Below, piece by piece: positions 20,401 to 32,000 of a DNA stretch of 64,000 nt (positions are counted from its first letter, which is position 1; the number at the start of each line of letters is the position of its first letter). The stretch is taken from NCBI GenBank assembly GCA_963693305.1, contig OY855912.1:700001-764000 (forward strand). The letters are read 5' to 3'. The notes under the pieces were generated by a model. That model saw only the letters and a list, made by a program, of their open reading frames with translations. It made no database searches and was not told where the DNA came from. The stretch is from Meandrina meandrites (lineage: Eukaryota > Cnidaria > Anthozoa > Scleractinia > Meandrinidae). A program made the translations under genes and the position numbers.

Positions 20401-21186
20401 CAGCCTTTCGTATTGAAAATGACATGTACATCCCGAGAGCGTTTTGTTTTTGCACACCGACAGAGTCACTTTTATATTAGACGATGACAGATATATATAG
20501 AATAGACACCTGCAAACATCTGTGAATTAAACATTAATTTTGTTTGGACGACGTAAAATCGAACTGAATCTTGAAGAAGACTAGTGTAAAATTATTTCTT
20601 TGGTTGGTTATATTTCTGTCAGTTCAGGAATATACACAATACGTTTCACCGCTTTTTGAATGCTGATGTAAATCATACCTCGAAACATTTATGTTTTCAA
20701 TACAAACAACACCAGTTCATTATACAAGAGACAAAGTTAGCTTTTCAAATCTTTTATGGCACCGTCGGAACGACACTCAGAGTTTGAAAATTATTGAAAA
20801 TCAAATAAAAGCAATGAATAGAAAGCAACTTAGTGACTGCCTTAACTAATAAGAAGGAACGAAAACTAAAGCTTTATTGTTTTTTACAGCACACATCATG
20901 TTCGAAATTTGCATGAATACAATTTAGTTAGACGACAAGTTTAATGGAGGGTTTATTCATCTCTGTCGCGCATCTTTAATCATTGGCGCCTAAAATGTTG
21001 TCTCGGAATATTTCCCCTTCATACCATTAATTAATCACGAGTCTTGTGAAGTAAATTTATCCTTACTGTATATCGGAGACACAGAAGTTCAAGAAATTTC
21101 TTTTGTTTTATGCACAATTTATTATTGAGTTGATTAAAAACAGTGCTACTTTGTTTTATTAAATGTATGGCTTGTACTTTAGCTTG
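20401..21186. other. Intergenic, no gene seen
   Basis: AT-rich 5' flank of the disrupted receptor copy. No coding frame or repeat was recognised. Confidence 0.35.
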
Positions 21187-21450
21187 TGGGAGGCGCGGTG
21201 GCCTAATAGTTTATGCGGTGGACTCCGGATCGGGCGGTCCGGGTGCGTTGTGTTCTTGTGCAAGACACTTAACTCTCATAGTGTCTCTCTCCAGCCAGGT
21301 GTATAAATGGGTACCGGCGAATTTACGGCTGGGGGTAACCTTGCAATGGACCAGCATCCCATCCAGGGGGGAGTAGAAATACATCATGCTACGGAAACCG
21401 GGATAAGCTCGGCCTGATGGGCCACTAGCTCGTATGCAGACTTTACCTAC
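21187..21450 (+). mobile_element. tRNA-derived SINE copy
   Basis: The sequence opens with ggcgcggtggcctaatagtt, then contains gtgcaagacacttaactc, gcaatggaccagcatcccatcc and ggggagtagaaatac. The same ordered blocks occur, diverged, at about 40074-40390 in a ZZEF1 intron. Two copies at unrelated loci and no coding potential indicate a short interspersed element. The head resembles a tRNA-derived promoter, but I could not assign the parent tRNA. Confidence 0.7.
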
Positions 21451-21949
21451 CTGGTACTTTAACTGTACTTTCCATTTTAAAGCTTATTTTATGATATAAA
21501 GAACTTTCTGAATAATGTTCACTTTAACAAATTTAATTTGCTGAGGGATATTTCAAAAGTAAATAGTAGTTTAATTAATACACCTGTCAGGCCCGTAGGA
21601 ATGAATTTTGAGGTGAGGGGTCCCAAACGTTAGCACTGATTGTGATGTGTCTGTGTATTAAAATGGGCAGGAGGCCCATTTCCGTCAGGGAGCCCGAGGG
21701 CATCCTCCCCCGGGAAAATTTTGAAAATCTAGACACGCTCTAATGCCATTTGGTGCATTTTGGAACACCCTTCTGGAGGAATTATAACTCTGGTTTAATA
21801 TCAAAACGTGGCTCATCTTGTGCATCGATTTTTTTCATTGCGTTTTTCTTCCTTGCATGATTTTTTTTCGGACATTTTGCCTTGCATGAATTTTTTTCCC
21901 CGACCCCCCCCCCATCACATTTCTAATGGTCCGTCCCTAAAATGTCTAA

Positions 21950-22160
21950 TAAGAGACACCAAGATCAGAAACAGCAAGACTCAGGAGCAATGTTTTTAAA
22001 GGCTTTGGCAACGGCGATTATTAAAATGTTTTTAAATGTGGATTATTAAAATATTTAGCGTGATTGCGGTATACGATAGTAGTTAACGATAAATGACCAG
22101 TACAAGCCCTCGCCATTAAGAATAGGATGATAATCCCTCACATGAATCTTCCATGTTGAT
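21950..22160 (-). pseudogene. GPCR N-terminal/TM1-TM2 fragment (relic)
   Basis: The plus-strand words caccaagatcagaaacagcaagactcaggagcaatgttttta are shared with the receptor gene at 23176-24102 (they encode the TM2 LLLSLAVSDLG region on the minus strand). Further up come remnants of the TM1 and N-terminal coding sequence (gaccagtacaag, ending at a catgaatctt start-like word). Several deletions and stops break the frame, and TM3-TM7 are missing. Its 5' flank (22160-22620) still matches the flanks of the two downstream copies. Confidence 0.75.
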
Positions 22161-22620
22161 CTAGCTTATGAAAGAAGCATTGAATGGATTTTCTGCAAAA
22201 AAGTAAAAGGTATGAAGCAAAGTTTCTGTCCTTTCCCTGCTATACGTATTTCTTCAGTTAAGTGATCAGAGCTTCAATCTGCGCCGAGAATGATCTTTTC
22301 TGGATATTTTTCACCGGAAATATATGTTTAACAAGAGACAGACACGCGGAAGGAACTGTTTCTTTAAATAGTATTTATTAGTGCACAATGTTGATGGAAA
22401 ACGCGAAATAATGGATGAAAACTTTAATTACTGAGGCAAAGAGCAACACATCCCACGTAGCTTTGTTGGTTAGGTTTCATTATTACACAATGTTTAGAGA
22501 AGAAGGGAATTCGCAGAATTAATACAATATTCCTCTATGATGATTTATTGTTTTAATACTTCAAATCTGATAGCTGCGAATAAAATACAAAATTTTAATT
22601 TAAGGCTTAGCCTAACAAAA
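22160..22620 (-). repeat. Duplicated 5' flank shared by three receptor copies
   Basis: The block aaaaggtatgaagcaaagtttctgtc...cgtatttcttc recurs, diverged, upstream of the receptor at 25834-26697 (from about 26750). The later block acaatgtttaga...gaattaatacaat recurs at about 27080-27125 and, weaker, at about 24500. The duplicated unit thus included several hundred bases of upstream DNA, which may carry the promoter. Confidence 0.6.
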
Positions 22621-23175
22621 ACCATTTGACAAAGTCGCAAAGTAACGAGGTGACCACATGCAGTTAAATAGTTTCATGGTCCGTTATGCAGCCTGTGAGG
22701 CAAACAAGTTGTCGCCATTTGAAAAAAATAACAGACTTGGCTGGGATCGATATTTCCAAAGAAATAAAAACGAATCTTCCTGAAAAAAAAAGATTGCAAA
22801 ACATGACGCGGCATCAAATATTTTGTTTAATGGTGGAAACTACGTATTGCACAAACAGTATTTTTATAACCGTTATATTCACAGTTAGCAGATTACCTTG
22901 GGTATGTATCTGCATCACTCGAAACTTTTTTCAAAACCCGGTATACACGAATCTCCTGGTAGAAGAAAAGGTTAGAAGAATGCAACACAGTTCTCATTAC
23001 ATTTTAATTCAATATCAAATAGTGTGGATTTACAATAAGGATATCTCTTAAGTTACAGGCCAAAAAAAAAAAAAAAATAAAACAACTTATCAAACACAGA
23101 CGTCCTGAACATGATTATTGTCACGGTTCGCTGTGTCGCTGAGTATTAATTATATAACTCATCTAATAGTTCGCC

Positions 23176-24102
23176 TCAGTTTCTCCACGGAAATGCATTT
23201 CTCAATATGTCAATGATAGCATGTCGAATGTGTCGCATCTTCCAGCAGTAAATAACAGGGTTTAACGATGAATTGATAAATATCAGAGTCTGCGAGTAAA
23301 GTGAAAAAGTCTTATTAGTGGTCGTTGGGCCGTATATCACAACGGAAAGCAAATTACAAGTTCGCGGCAAAAAGCAAAACAGAAACACAACAAAGACGTA
23401 AAATGCGCTGAGTGCAGATTTCCTGACGCTCGCAAAATTTGCCAGTTCCCTATTCTGTGTTGTTTGTTCTTGTAGTTGTTGGGCTTGAATTTGATTTTTA
23501 TGGCGTCGCACTGCCACATATATCTTGTAATTAAGTAAAGCTGTAATTGTCAGACTTAACATTAGACCACATCCTAATATCGTAAAACTAATTTTCTCTG
23601 TGATCCACATCGCAGTTAAGAAAAGAAATGGCGGAGACATCCACATTAAGATTACTACCCTGACAACACGCTTGTGAGTCACAAGATCCTGATATCTGAG
23701 ATGAAGATGAATAGCTAAGAATCTGTCTACAGTTATGGCCATAACATTGAAGAACGAAGGAAAACTAAGAGCAAGTATAATTATGGTAAAAGCAGCTTTG
23801 GTTACACAGTTTGGATTGTTTTGCTGTGACCAGTTGCTCAGCAATACGCTGTAAAAAGGTTGAACCAGTAAACCAACACCAAGATCAGAAACAGCAAGAC
23901 TCAGCAGCAATGTTTTTAAAGTTTTTGGCAACGACGAAGTTTTTCTTATCACGTGGATCGTTAAAATGTTCAACATGATGGCGGTGTACGAAAAGAAAGC
24001 GTTAAGAACACAATTAGCGATGTATGACCAGTACAAGTCATCGATATCACTCGAAGAGGGTGACTCGATTTTCAGCAGTTCCTCACATAATGAATCTGGC
24101 AT
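23176..24102 (-). CDS. Class A rhodopsin-like GPCR, intact, intronless
   Basis: A single-exon receptor of 308 residues from the MPDSLC start, which aligns with MKDLIC and MKDSFC of its paralogs. An in-frame upstream ATG at 24162 would add 20 residues and is less likely. Numbered from MPDSLC, DRF is at 126-128 and NPVIY at 281-285. TM2 has SDLGVGLLVQPF, and a Cys sits at the top of TM3 (NPNCVTK). TM6 reads CFLP instead of CWxP. The third loop is rich in Gln (QIQAQQLQEQTTQ). The tail CWKMRHIRHAIID is the family helix 8. It belongs to a minus-strand tandem run with the relic at 21950 and the truncated copy at 25834. Ligand unknown. Confidence 0.9.
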   Translation of the reverse strand: MPDSLCEELLKIESPSSSDIDDLYWSYIANCVLNAFFSYTAIMLNILTIHVIRKTSSLPKTLKTLLLSLAVSDLGVGLLVQPFYSVLLSNWSQQNNPNCVTKAAFTIIILALSFPSFFNVMAITVDRFLAIHLHLRYQDLVTHKRVVRVVILMWMSPPFLFLTAMWITEKISFTILGCGLMLSLTITALLNYKIYVAVRRHKNQIQAQQLQEQTTQNRELANFASVRKSALSAFYVFVVFLFCFLPRTCNLLSVVIYGPTTTNKTFSLYSQTLIFINSSLNPVIYCWKMRHIRHAIIDILRNAFPWRN

Positions 24103-24699
24103 GATGATCTTGGAAGGGAACTCTCCACGGATCTCCTGCGAAAAATTAAATGTACTAATCAAAGTTTCTGTGCTGTCTTTGGATAAGAATTTCTTTCCTT
24201 CTTCAATTCAACATTCACCAGTTGTGCACGATGCTATTGATGCTTGCAGCACGCCGGACACTTTTAAACAATCAGCAAGGAATTCAGCCTGTTATATTAA
24301 AAAGTGGTGAATGTTTTTTTGGGTGACAATTACCAGAAGCAAGATCTTTAAACAAAAGATAGAACTTTAATTCCAGTTTCTTTCGAACACATTTTCCTAT
24401 GACTTTTATAGAAAACGTGAATCATTAAAAAAGTAATAAATACAAAGAACACAACATATCCCACAAAGTTTCATTCTCTTAGGTTTTTATTCATACTGTA
24501 CAATGTTTAGACAAAAAAGCAATTAAAAATCCTGTACCGCAAGGATTTTATTTCCACTAAGCTTTTGTGTTTTGAAAACTGATAACTCGGCTAGAACTTA
24601 TATATTAATTTGTAATTTAAGGTAACGGAAATCTTTTCACAAAGTTTATAGGTAATATTTCGGCCTCATGCAGGGAAACAGCTACTCATACATTATCCA

Positions 24700-24835
24700 T
24701 TTCCAATTACAATACTCATGTAAATTGGAAAATTCACTACCAAGATCGTTTTTCACCTTCATATATTACATCAGAAGTTTACATAGGATGATTCATTTCA
24801 CGTTCTTGACATACTTCACATTACACATGCATTAG
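24700..24835. repeat. Diverged copy of the tRNA-repeat spacer
   Basis: The words taaattggaaaattcact, cgtttttcaccttcatat and gattcatttca occur in the same order as in the spacer at 4330-4420. No tRNA-like head is left here. It is a decayed relative of the tRNA-derived repeat. Confidence 0.45.
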
Positions 24836-24934
24836 TAAAGATTCTTTCTTTAAGGTCTCCGATTGCAACAAAGTTTACAAGTTACAAGTTCAAAGATGCT
24901 CGAGAAGATCATTGGCTAGTAAGCTCTAATCTTT

Positions 24935-25435
24935 AATAGATAAGATATAAGATAAGATAGATAAGATAAAACTTTATTAACGTTTCAGTGCCACAAGAAA
25001 ACTAATCTGGGGACACAAATAAATAGATACTAAAAAAATGTAAAGAAAAAGATAATTTAAAATAATTAAAGCTGTGTAAAATAATTATGATGAGCAGACG
25101 GAACAACCCTTGCAGCCATCGTGTATGAGCAATCTAAAATATCGCATTTGCGTACCTTTTTTCTTAAAAAATAGTTTAAGTTTTTGCTAGTCTATCGTCT
25201 GGGGATAATTTTCCCCACAATTTAGGCCCAAGATAACGCAAAGAATGTTTACCATATGTTACTGTATTATAGCTAGGAGTGGAGAAGTCTGATTGTCTTA
25301 AAACGTAAGAAGGAAATTATGATTATAAAATATTACAGATATAAGTTGGGAAAAGTTTGTGCTTCACTTTGTACATAAGGATGCAAATATCCTGGGTGCG
25401 CCTGTTCATCGGTATTGGCAACTCAGCCATTTTGA
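24935..25435 (-). mobile_element. 3' fragment of a second LINE
   Basis: Read on the minus strand, the C-terminal end of a reverse-transcriptase protein is visible in pieces: RRTQDICILMYKVKHKLFPT, then in another frame SYNTVTYGKHSLRYLGPKLW, and finally RKCDILDCSYTMAARVVPS and a stop. The 3' end is a run of gataagata words (24938-24975). At least two frame breaks and the missing polymerase core show it is dead. The tail type differs from the LINE at 17262, so it is a separate family or subfamily. Confidence 0.8.
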
Positions 25436-25833
25436 GTAATTGTGAACAACTTGTGAATATCAGTGAACATACCTATATGTCTACTCGTTGCTAGGTTTTA
25501 CTTGAAAACCAGGCACATATTATTTTGCTTGACAAGATTATGCTACTGTCAGCTGTTATCAGCCTGTCGATAAAAGCTTCCACATAGTCAGTATTTTTCG
25601 TTCATTGTTGTCACTATTGGGGAACTAGAAAATCGTTCTCCAAATATAAGCAAACGACCATTCTACAGTAACTAGCTTTTGCACCATTCACACTGGTCTT
25701 TACACAGACGTCATATTTTCTAATCATGAAGTTGATGGTTCATTTCAGTTTGATCTTTCTTTCTTTGAAATATCAGAAATATGTTTCTTAGTATGTCAAT
25801 GATAGCGTGTCGAATGTGTCGCATCTTCCAACA

Positions 25834-26697
25834 CTAAATAACAGGATTTAAAGATGAATTAAGAAACATCAGTGTCTGTGAGTAAAGTGAAAAAGCTTTT
25901 GTAGCTGTAGTTGATCCATATAACAGAATTGATAAATGACGAAAACTCAGGGGTAAACAACAAGCCAAAAACACAAAACACACGTAAAATGTACCAAGAG
26001 CAGATTTTCTGACCCTCACCAAATTAGCAGTTTCGCCATTCTGTGTTGTCTGTCCAAGTATTTGCAAGGCTTGAATTTGGTTTGTGTGACGTCTAACGGT
26101 CAAATAGATCTTGAGATTAAGCAGTGCTGTAGTTACGGCGCATAAAAGTGCACCGCAGGCTAAAATCATAAGTATGATATTACCTGGGATCCACTTTGCG
26201 TAAATGAACAATGAAAGAAACGGACTGAACAACCATATTGAGATCACCACAGCAATAACACGTTTGCGAGTCACAAGTTCCTGATATCTGAGATGAAGGT
26301 GAATGGCCAAGAACCTGTCTACACTCAGGGCCATAACGCCAAAGAACGAAGGAAAGAAAAACACACTTATGGCGATCCTGAAAGCAGTTAGGGTGAAACA
26401 ACCATCTGTGTTGTTTTGTTGTGACCAGTTAACCAGCAGTACGATGTGAAAAGGCTGAACCAGTAAACCAACACAAAGATCAGAAACAGCAAGATTCAGG
26501 AGCAACGTTTTTAAAGGCTTTGGCAACAACAGAGTATTTCTGATCGCGTGGATTGTTAAAATGTTCGACATGATGGCGGTGTACGAAAGAAAAGCGTTGA
26601 TCGCACAATTAGCGATGTATGACCAGTACAAGTCATCGATTTCAGAGGTCAGGGGCTCGTTTGAATCCCGCAATTTCTTGCAAATTAAATCTTTCAT
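25834..26697 (-). pseudogene. GPCR copy truncated by a nonsense codon in NPxxY
   Basis: An open frame of 287 codons has all receptor hallmarks from the start MKDLIC through TM7: SYTAIMSNILTIHAI, SDLCVGLLVQPF, Cys in TDGCFTL, VDRF, CCLP in TM6 and LNSSLNPVI. The next codon is TAG where paralogs have TAC for the Tyr of NPVIY. Beyond it the frame continues CWKMRHIRHAIIDILRN, so helix 8 is intact but untranslated unless there is readthrough. One base change explains the break, so the loss is recent or polymorphic. A truncated product would lack the Tyr switch and the helix-8 membrane anchor. Confidence 0.85.
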
Positions 26698-28897
26698 GAT
26701 AATTCAACTTCTACTGGAAGAGAAACTGAATGAACTTTCGATAAACAAGGAAAAGGTATGAAGAAAAATTTCTGTGATTCTCCTTGTTGCGTATTTCTCC
26801 TTTCAAACTTTCATAACTTTTTAAATTAAGATTATATTATATATGCCAGTATGCTGGATACTTTAAAACAATTAGCAAGACCTACAGGAAGTCAAAAGTG
26901 AGGCAATCCTGTAGGGTAATGGTTTCCAGAAATAAGGATCTTTAAAAAGAGACAAGACTGTTTATCTGATTTTCCTAAAAGTATACTGAAAACACAAATT
27001 AATTAAAAGAAAAAGCTGACACAAAAAGCATAACATATACAAGGAGCCTTTGTTGGTTTAAGTTTTCAATTCATTAATACACAAAGTTTAGGAGAAAAGA
27101 AATTCGCTAAATTAATACAATGTTTCAATGAGCGCTGCCTGGGATTTAATTGCCCAACGCATTTTTATACTCCAAACCTAATAACTAAGATTGGAATGTA
27201 ATTTATTATTCCTAGACGAGGTCACTTGGTTGTTTTCTTCGGCAAGAAAATTGGATTTCAAGATACCTTAAGATTACTATTGTTAGCGTTTACTAATTGT
27301 ACCGATTTTTTGTGAACGAGATTTTACTACAATAAATTTAGCAATTTTCCGAAAAACAGTGAAATTTTATGAATATATAGCTAAGATGAAAATAAATGTT
27401 CGGTAAAAGAACAAACTCACTTGAAATTGAACGAAACATTGCATTTTTGTAAAGAATTTATCAAGTCAACTTGGTTTAATTTTGTTTTCCTTTAGTGTTT
27501 TGTTTTCCTCAAGGTGGCTCCGTATAGTTATATTTACCACGCGAGCCTTTGGAACCTGCGTGCGCTAGCTGACGCAATTGCAAGCTCAGGCAAAAATGAT
27601 TTTCAAACACGGATCTATGTTAAATATGAATTTCAAAGGAAAACTATATCCGCAATAGATTTTTAAGAACAGACAAATACTGTTTAAAATTCCAAATATT
27701 ACGAGTTTGTAGATTTTCTCCACTGCAAGCGACCCTAGTAGTTTCAACGTTGACGCATGCTCAAATAGCGATCTTGGCGAATTTCTATTCTGATGACGTT
27801 ACAAATGTGTGGGGGCACTGAATGGTAACTTTCGTCTAGCTTTTCTTGAGTTTTCTTTGGTAAAATTTCGTTATAGTTGTCAGAGAGGTTATAACTATTT
27901 TGCTTTATGTGGCGCTTGTTTTTTTAGGAAAATCTGTAGGACCAGTTTTTATGCAGAGTGGAAAGGCACAAATTTGAAAATAGCATAGAAGCTCAGCCTT
28001 TACAAACCCCTACTTTTTTCTGTTTAAAATTCTTTTCTAGGTAGTATCCGTGTATTGTGAAAATTTGGGAAGATTTCACCGAAGCCAATTGAAGAAAATT
28101 GCACTAAAAGACACATTAACACTAAAATATGCATTTTGTTTGGGTAGTCTTAGTTCACGACTTAAACCCAATATCTTTTTCAAAATCACGTGAAATTGTT
28201 CGGTTGCCGCGGACTAAAGTAGCGAGGGCTCCCGTTGGAAGGACAAAATTTAAATTCGCGGCTTGTAATAACAGTTTATTCGTTTGTCATGCCTTCTTAT
28301 TACAACTTTTGCGTTTCATTATCTCCTTATCACTACAGAAAAAATTTAAAGCTATCATTTAATCGTATTTCCGAGGGTAAAAGTCTTCGCATAGAATACA
28401 CAAGCTAAATCAGAAAAAAAAGTTGAAGCTGGAATTCTTTCCCACTTTAATTTGCTCAGCATATTTACAAGTATCCTAGGCAATTACAGTCTATTTTCCG
28501 TAGAGTTAACCCAGTAATCTTAGTAAGGTACATCCAAATTGAAAATAGTTGTCTTTCCATTATGGGCCCGCAATACAAAATCACGTGATTTTGCAAGTGA
28601 GCCAATTATCGTTGCTTATTTGCATTAGATAGGGTATGAAAATGAATGCAAAAACCAGATTTCAAATTATAACGCTATCGGCCCGGGGCGATTAGAGGCG
28701 GCTGTATTCGTACTAGGCTACCACATCATATGTGGCAGGAGCTGAAGGCTCGATTACCAGCCGCTGTTCGGGGAATGAGACAAAGACCGAACTCGAGAGA
28801 GCGGTGACAAATCTAGCCTAACAGTACGGGAGCTGGTACCGCAATCTCCTTCCCAGTTCCCACTGCGGAGGCTGCGTAGCCTCGCTATTCTCCCATC
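26698..28897. other. 5' flank of the truncated GPCR and RRS1 upstream region
   Basis: 26700-27220 is the duplicated receptor flank. From 27220 to 28600 I see no gene; the frame at 28129-28362 has no domain. 28670-28897 is more GC-rich and is the probable RRS1 promoter and leader. Confidence 0.4.
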
Positions 28898-29011
28898 ATG
28901 CTTTTGAGTGTGTGTATATCAACATGGCGGACGGCGTGCAGATTTCTGTGGAATCAGTTTTATCCGCAGCAGAAAAGGACGCTAAAGAGAGATTTAAATC
29001 AACAGAGGTGA
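28898..29011 (+). promoter_or_regulatory. Out-of-frame uORF overlapping the RRS1 start
   Basis: An ATG at 28898 opens a 37-codon frame ending in TGA at 29009-29011. It overlaps the RRS1 start at 28924 in another frame. If the transcript starts upstream of 28898, scanning ribosomes would meet it first, which could dampen RRS1 translation. The transcription start is not known from sequence, so this is conditional. Confidence 0.4.
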
Positions 29012-32000
29012 TAAAAGATATAGAACCAGATCTAGACATTGGGAATTTATTAGCTACAGATCTTCAGCCCATTGATGTACGAGAATTTAGGTAAGTTGTA
29101 ACTGAACTGAATGCACACGTGCAGGTTTCAATCAACAAACAGGAACATAAAATGCCTTAACCCCAGTTTACCCATATAGAGATACAAACAAATAGAAAGC
29201 TTCTACTCTTTCTAGTAAAGAAATTTCCCGTTCTAGTGGTTCTCCATTTTAAACATCAAACATCAGTTGTATAAGAAAGACAGGTTATGTGTTTAAGCTT
29301 TAATATGAGTCAGTGCAGCACTGTTTCTGCAGTTATACATCATCAAAAGTTGGCAAAGTTGATTGGACATCATGCAACTATGAAAGAGAAATAAAGTAGA
29401 TGAAATACCGACGTTCAATTATGGCAGTAGATTTTTGAACACAGACTTTGCAGAAACAATTTCTACTGGAATGTTATTCCCTTTACTAATAATAATTGTT
29501 CTTAGAATAAAACAAAAACAAAAAGAAAACATTGAAAATGTTTTTATTTGCTTTAGGAATTTTAAATATTAAATGATGCCTACCTTGTGTTTTGCTCCTT
29601 GTCTTTCTCATGTGAAAATCATGGTCTAGTTTGTTTGTCACTGATCACACTATAAAAACAAGCTTCTCAGAAAATTCGGCAGTGAAGGACTAGGCTGCTA
29701 TTTAGTTCCTCTCGGTATGTTATTAACCAATTAAACATTTTGCCAGAGAATGTTTTCTCCATGTGATGCCATGATAATTTTCTAGGCCAAGGTATCAAAA
29801 TCAATTTCTTTGTTGCAGGAAGAATAAAGATAATTTTCTTAGGAATCTTGCCAGAGACAATACCCAGCTGCTATATAATGCCGTATGGAAGGTACAATAT
29901 ACATACCTGTAGTACATGTAATGGTTTAGGGTGAAAATCCCATAAGAATACAGTGAAGTGATTTGCCAAGGGTAGAAACTATCAAATGACAAGTCCAAGG
30001 AAGGGTAGTCAGGAGTCATAAAGCTATACAAGAATCCTTGCCAGGGTACAACTCAACAGCCTGGCAGGAGTTGAAAAGCAATGCTCGTACTTGCTGTGTT
30101 TTTAATCCTTCTAGAACTTTAACATAAAAATACCTACATCTCATGTAGCCAGCATAAACTGAAACCCTTTAATAAGAGCTCACCCTGTTGAGGGCTTGGA
30201 ATTTTTGTTTTGCTTTCAATATTTCATAATAATTTTTCAAATATGCGAATGTCTTTTAGACGTCTATTTTTGTTGATTGTTCTCAGGCTTAGGATGGAAT
30301 CTGTTCTCCACAGTATATTATAATTATATAAATTTTTTCATTTTTCTAGCTTCCAAGTGAGAGATCTGAAGGTCTTGTTCTTGTAAAGGTAAATTGAATG
30401 CCTTTTATCAACCTATGTACTGTAAATAAAGGCATGTGAACATGATTGTACATGTACAAGCAAATTGTTAAAAAATTAAAAGGACTAAGTAAATTTAATT
30501 TTAATTTCATCCACAGTTCATTAAATTAGACATATAGATTACTGTTAATTCTGTGCATGTGGTACATTTCCCATCTGACTGTGGAATCATATACATGTAT
30601 GACTTCAAATACATACATGTAGTCTTGCAGTTACTTGTAAAGTTGTTGTTCTTTATGTTGTATATAAATATGAAGTGTTCAGTTGTTTGATTACACACAT
30701 GTATACCAATTGATCATACGTTCTGACTTTAATGACAGTTACCAGAGCCTCGTACAGTTATTCCAAGAGAGAAACCGGTGAGTACAAAGTAAAAACAGAA
30801 TATTTAGGCAAACAGTAGGGATCAAAGGAACTGTCTTGTCAGAATTTTAAACAAAATTCTCTTTGGTCAACCTTTACATGTATTTGAACTGCACTATTAC
30901 ACGACATGATTACAAATATAAATTAGAAATACAATCAGTAACTGGTCACCCAAGAAAGTTCAAAGTTCTTTGTTTGCTTGAATTTCAGAGTGCACTTGTT
31001 ATATTTATTATTTTTTTTAATTAATTATATCACATCTTGATATGACAGATACCCAAACCAAAATTACCTTCAAAATGGGAGGAGTTTGCAAAGAGAAAGG
31101 TAATGTCTACAAATGTTTGTTATACATGTACTGTAATATTTTTATTTGCCTTGGGATTTATGCTCATGTCCTCAGAATTTTACCTTTTTTTGCAACCATA
31201 ATTATTTGTTTGAAAGTTGAACATGTGTTTGTATAAAAAATGAACTGGTCAATGTCAAAATGTACAGCTCAGCATGTTTATAAATTTATTTCTTTAATCA
31301 TATAGGGCATTACAAAAAAGAAGCGAGAGAGAATGATTTTGGATAAAAACACTCAGGTTGGTAGAATCACATAAATTATGCAATAAACATATTTGATTTA
31401 AAAATACGCTAGAGCTAGGGCAGGTTATTTTAGGCAATTCTGTGACTAACAAACTGGTGTACACTGTATTGAAACCTTTGGAATGAAAGAAAAAAATTAA
31501 TTTTAAATGAAATGTTTAGAAGGTACAGTACAGAAGTATGTCAAAAAAGCACCTGATATCTGTCAGGTGAACATAACAGTCTAGCCCCCTTGTCAATGTT
31601 TTACATTCCCCATCCCCCTCCCCCCCCCCCCCCCCCTTGTCAACACTTGGCTGTAATCTGTAGAATCCAGATTTCCAGACCCTCTAAGAGATATTAAAAA
31701 TCATATTGCCTCGAAAAATCAGAATTTTGAGTAATCAGGGATAAAATTGCTGTTTTTGACCTAGTGAAGTAAATCCAGTGGAAACTCGTTCATGTTTTTG
31801 GCCATTTCAAGAAATTAAGGGTTTGAGAAATTGGTATTCCACGATTGATATTGGTTGCAGTTACTGTAGTTCAAGCTTCAAACTTAGGAAGTCTGTCATG
31901 AAATTGTAATAACATGGGTTTAGGGTTAGGTCATGGGACATGCATGGATGGAGTTTAGTTAATATTATTTTCAATTTTTTTTGCACAATGACAATGACCA

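Noticed and set aside
22686..23051. 121-codon plus-strand open frame
   Set aside because: No recognisable domain and no splice support, and it runs into a poly-A-rich stretch. Probably a chance frame downstream of a receptor gene.
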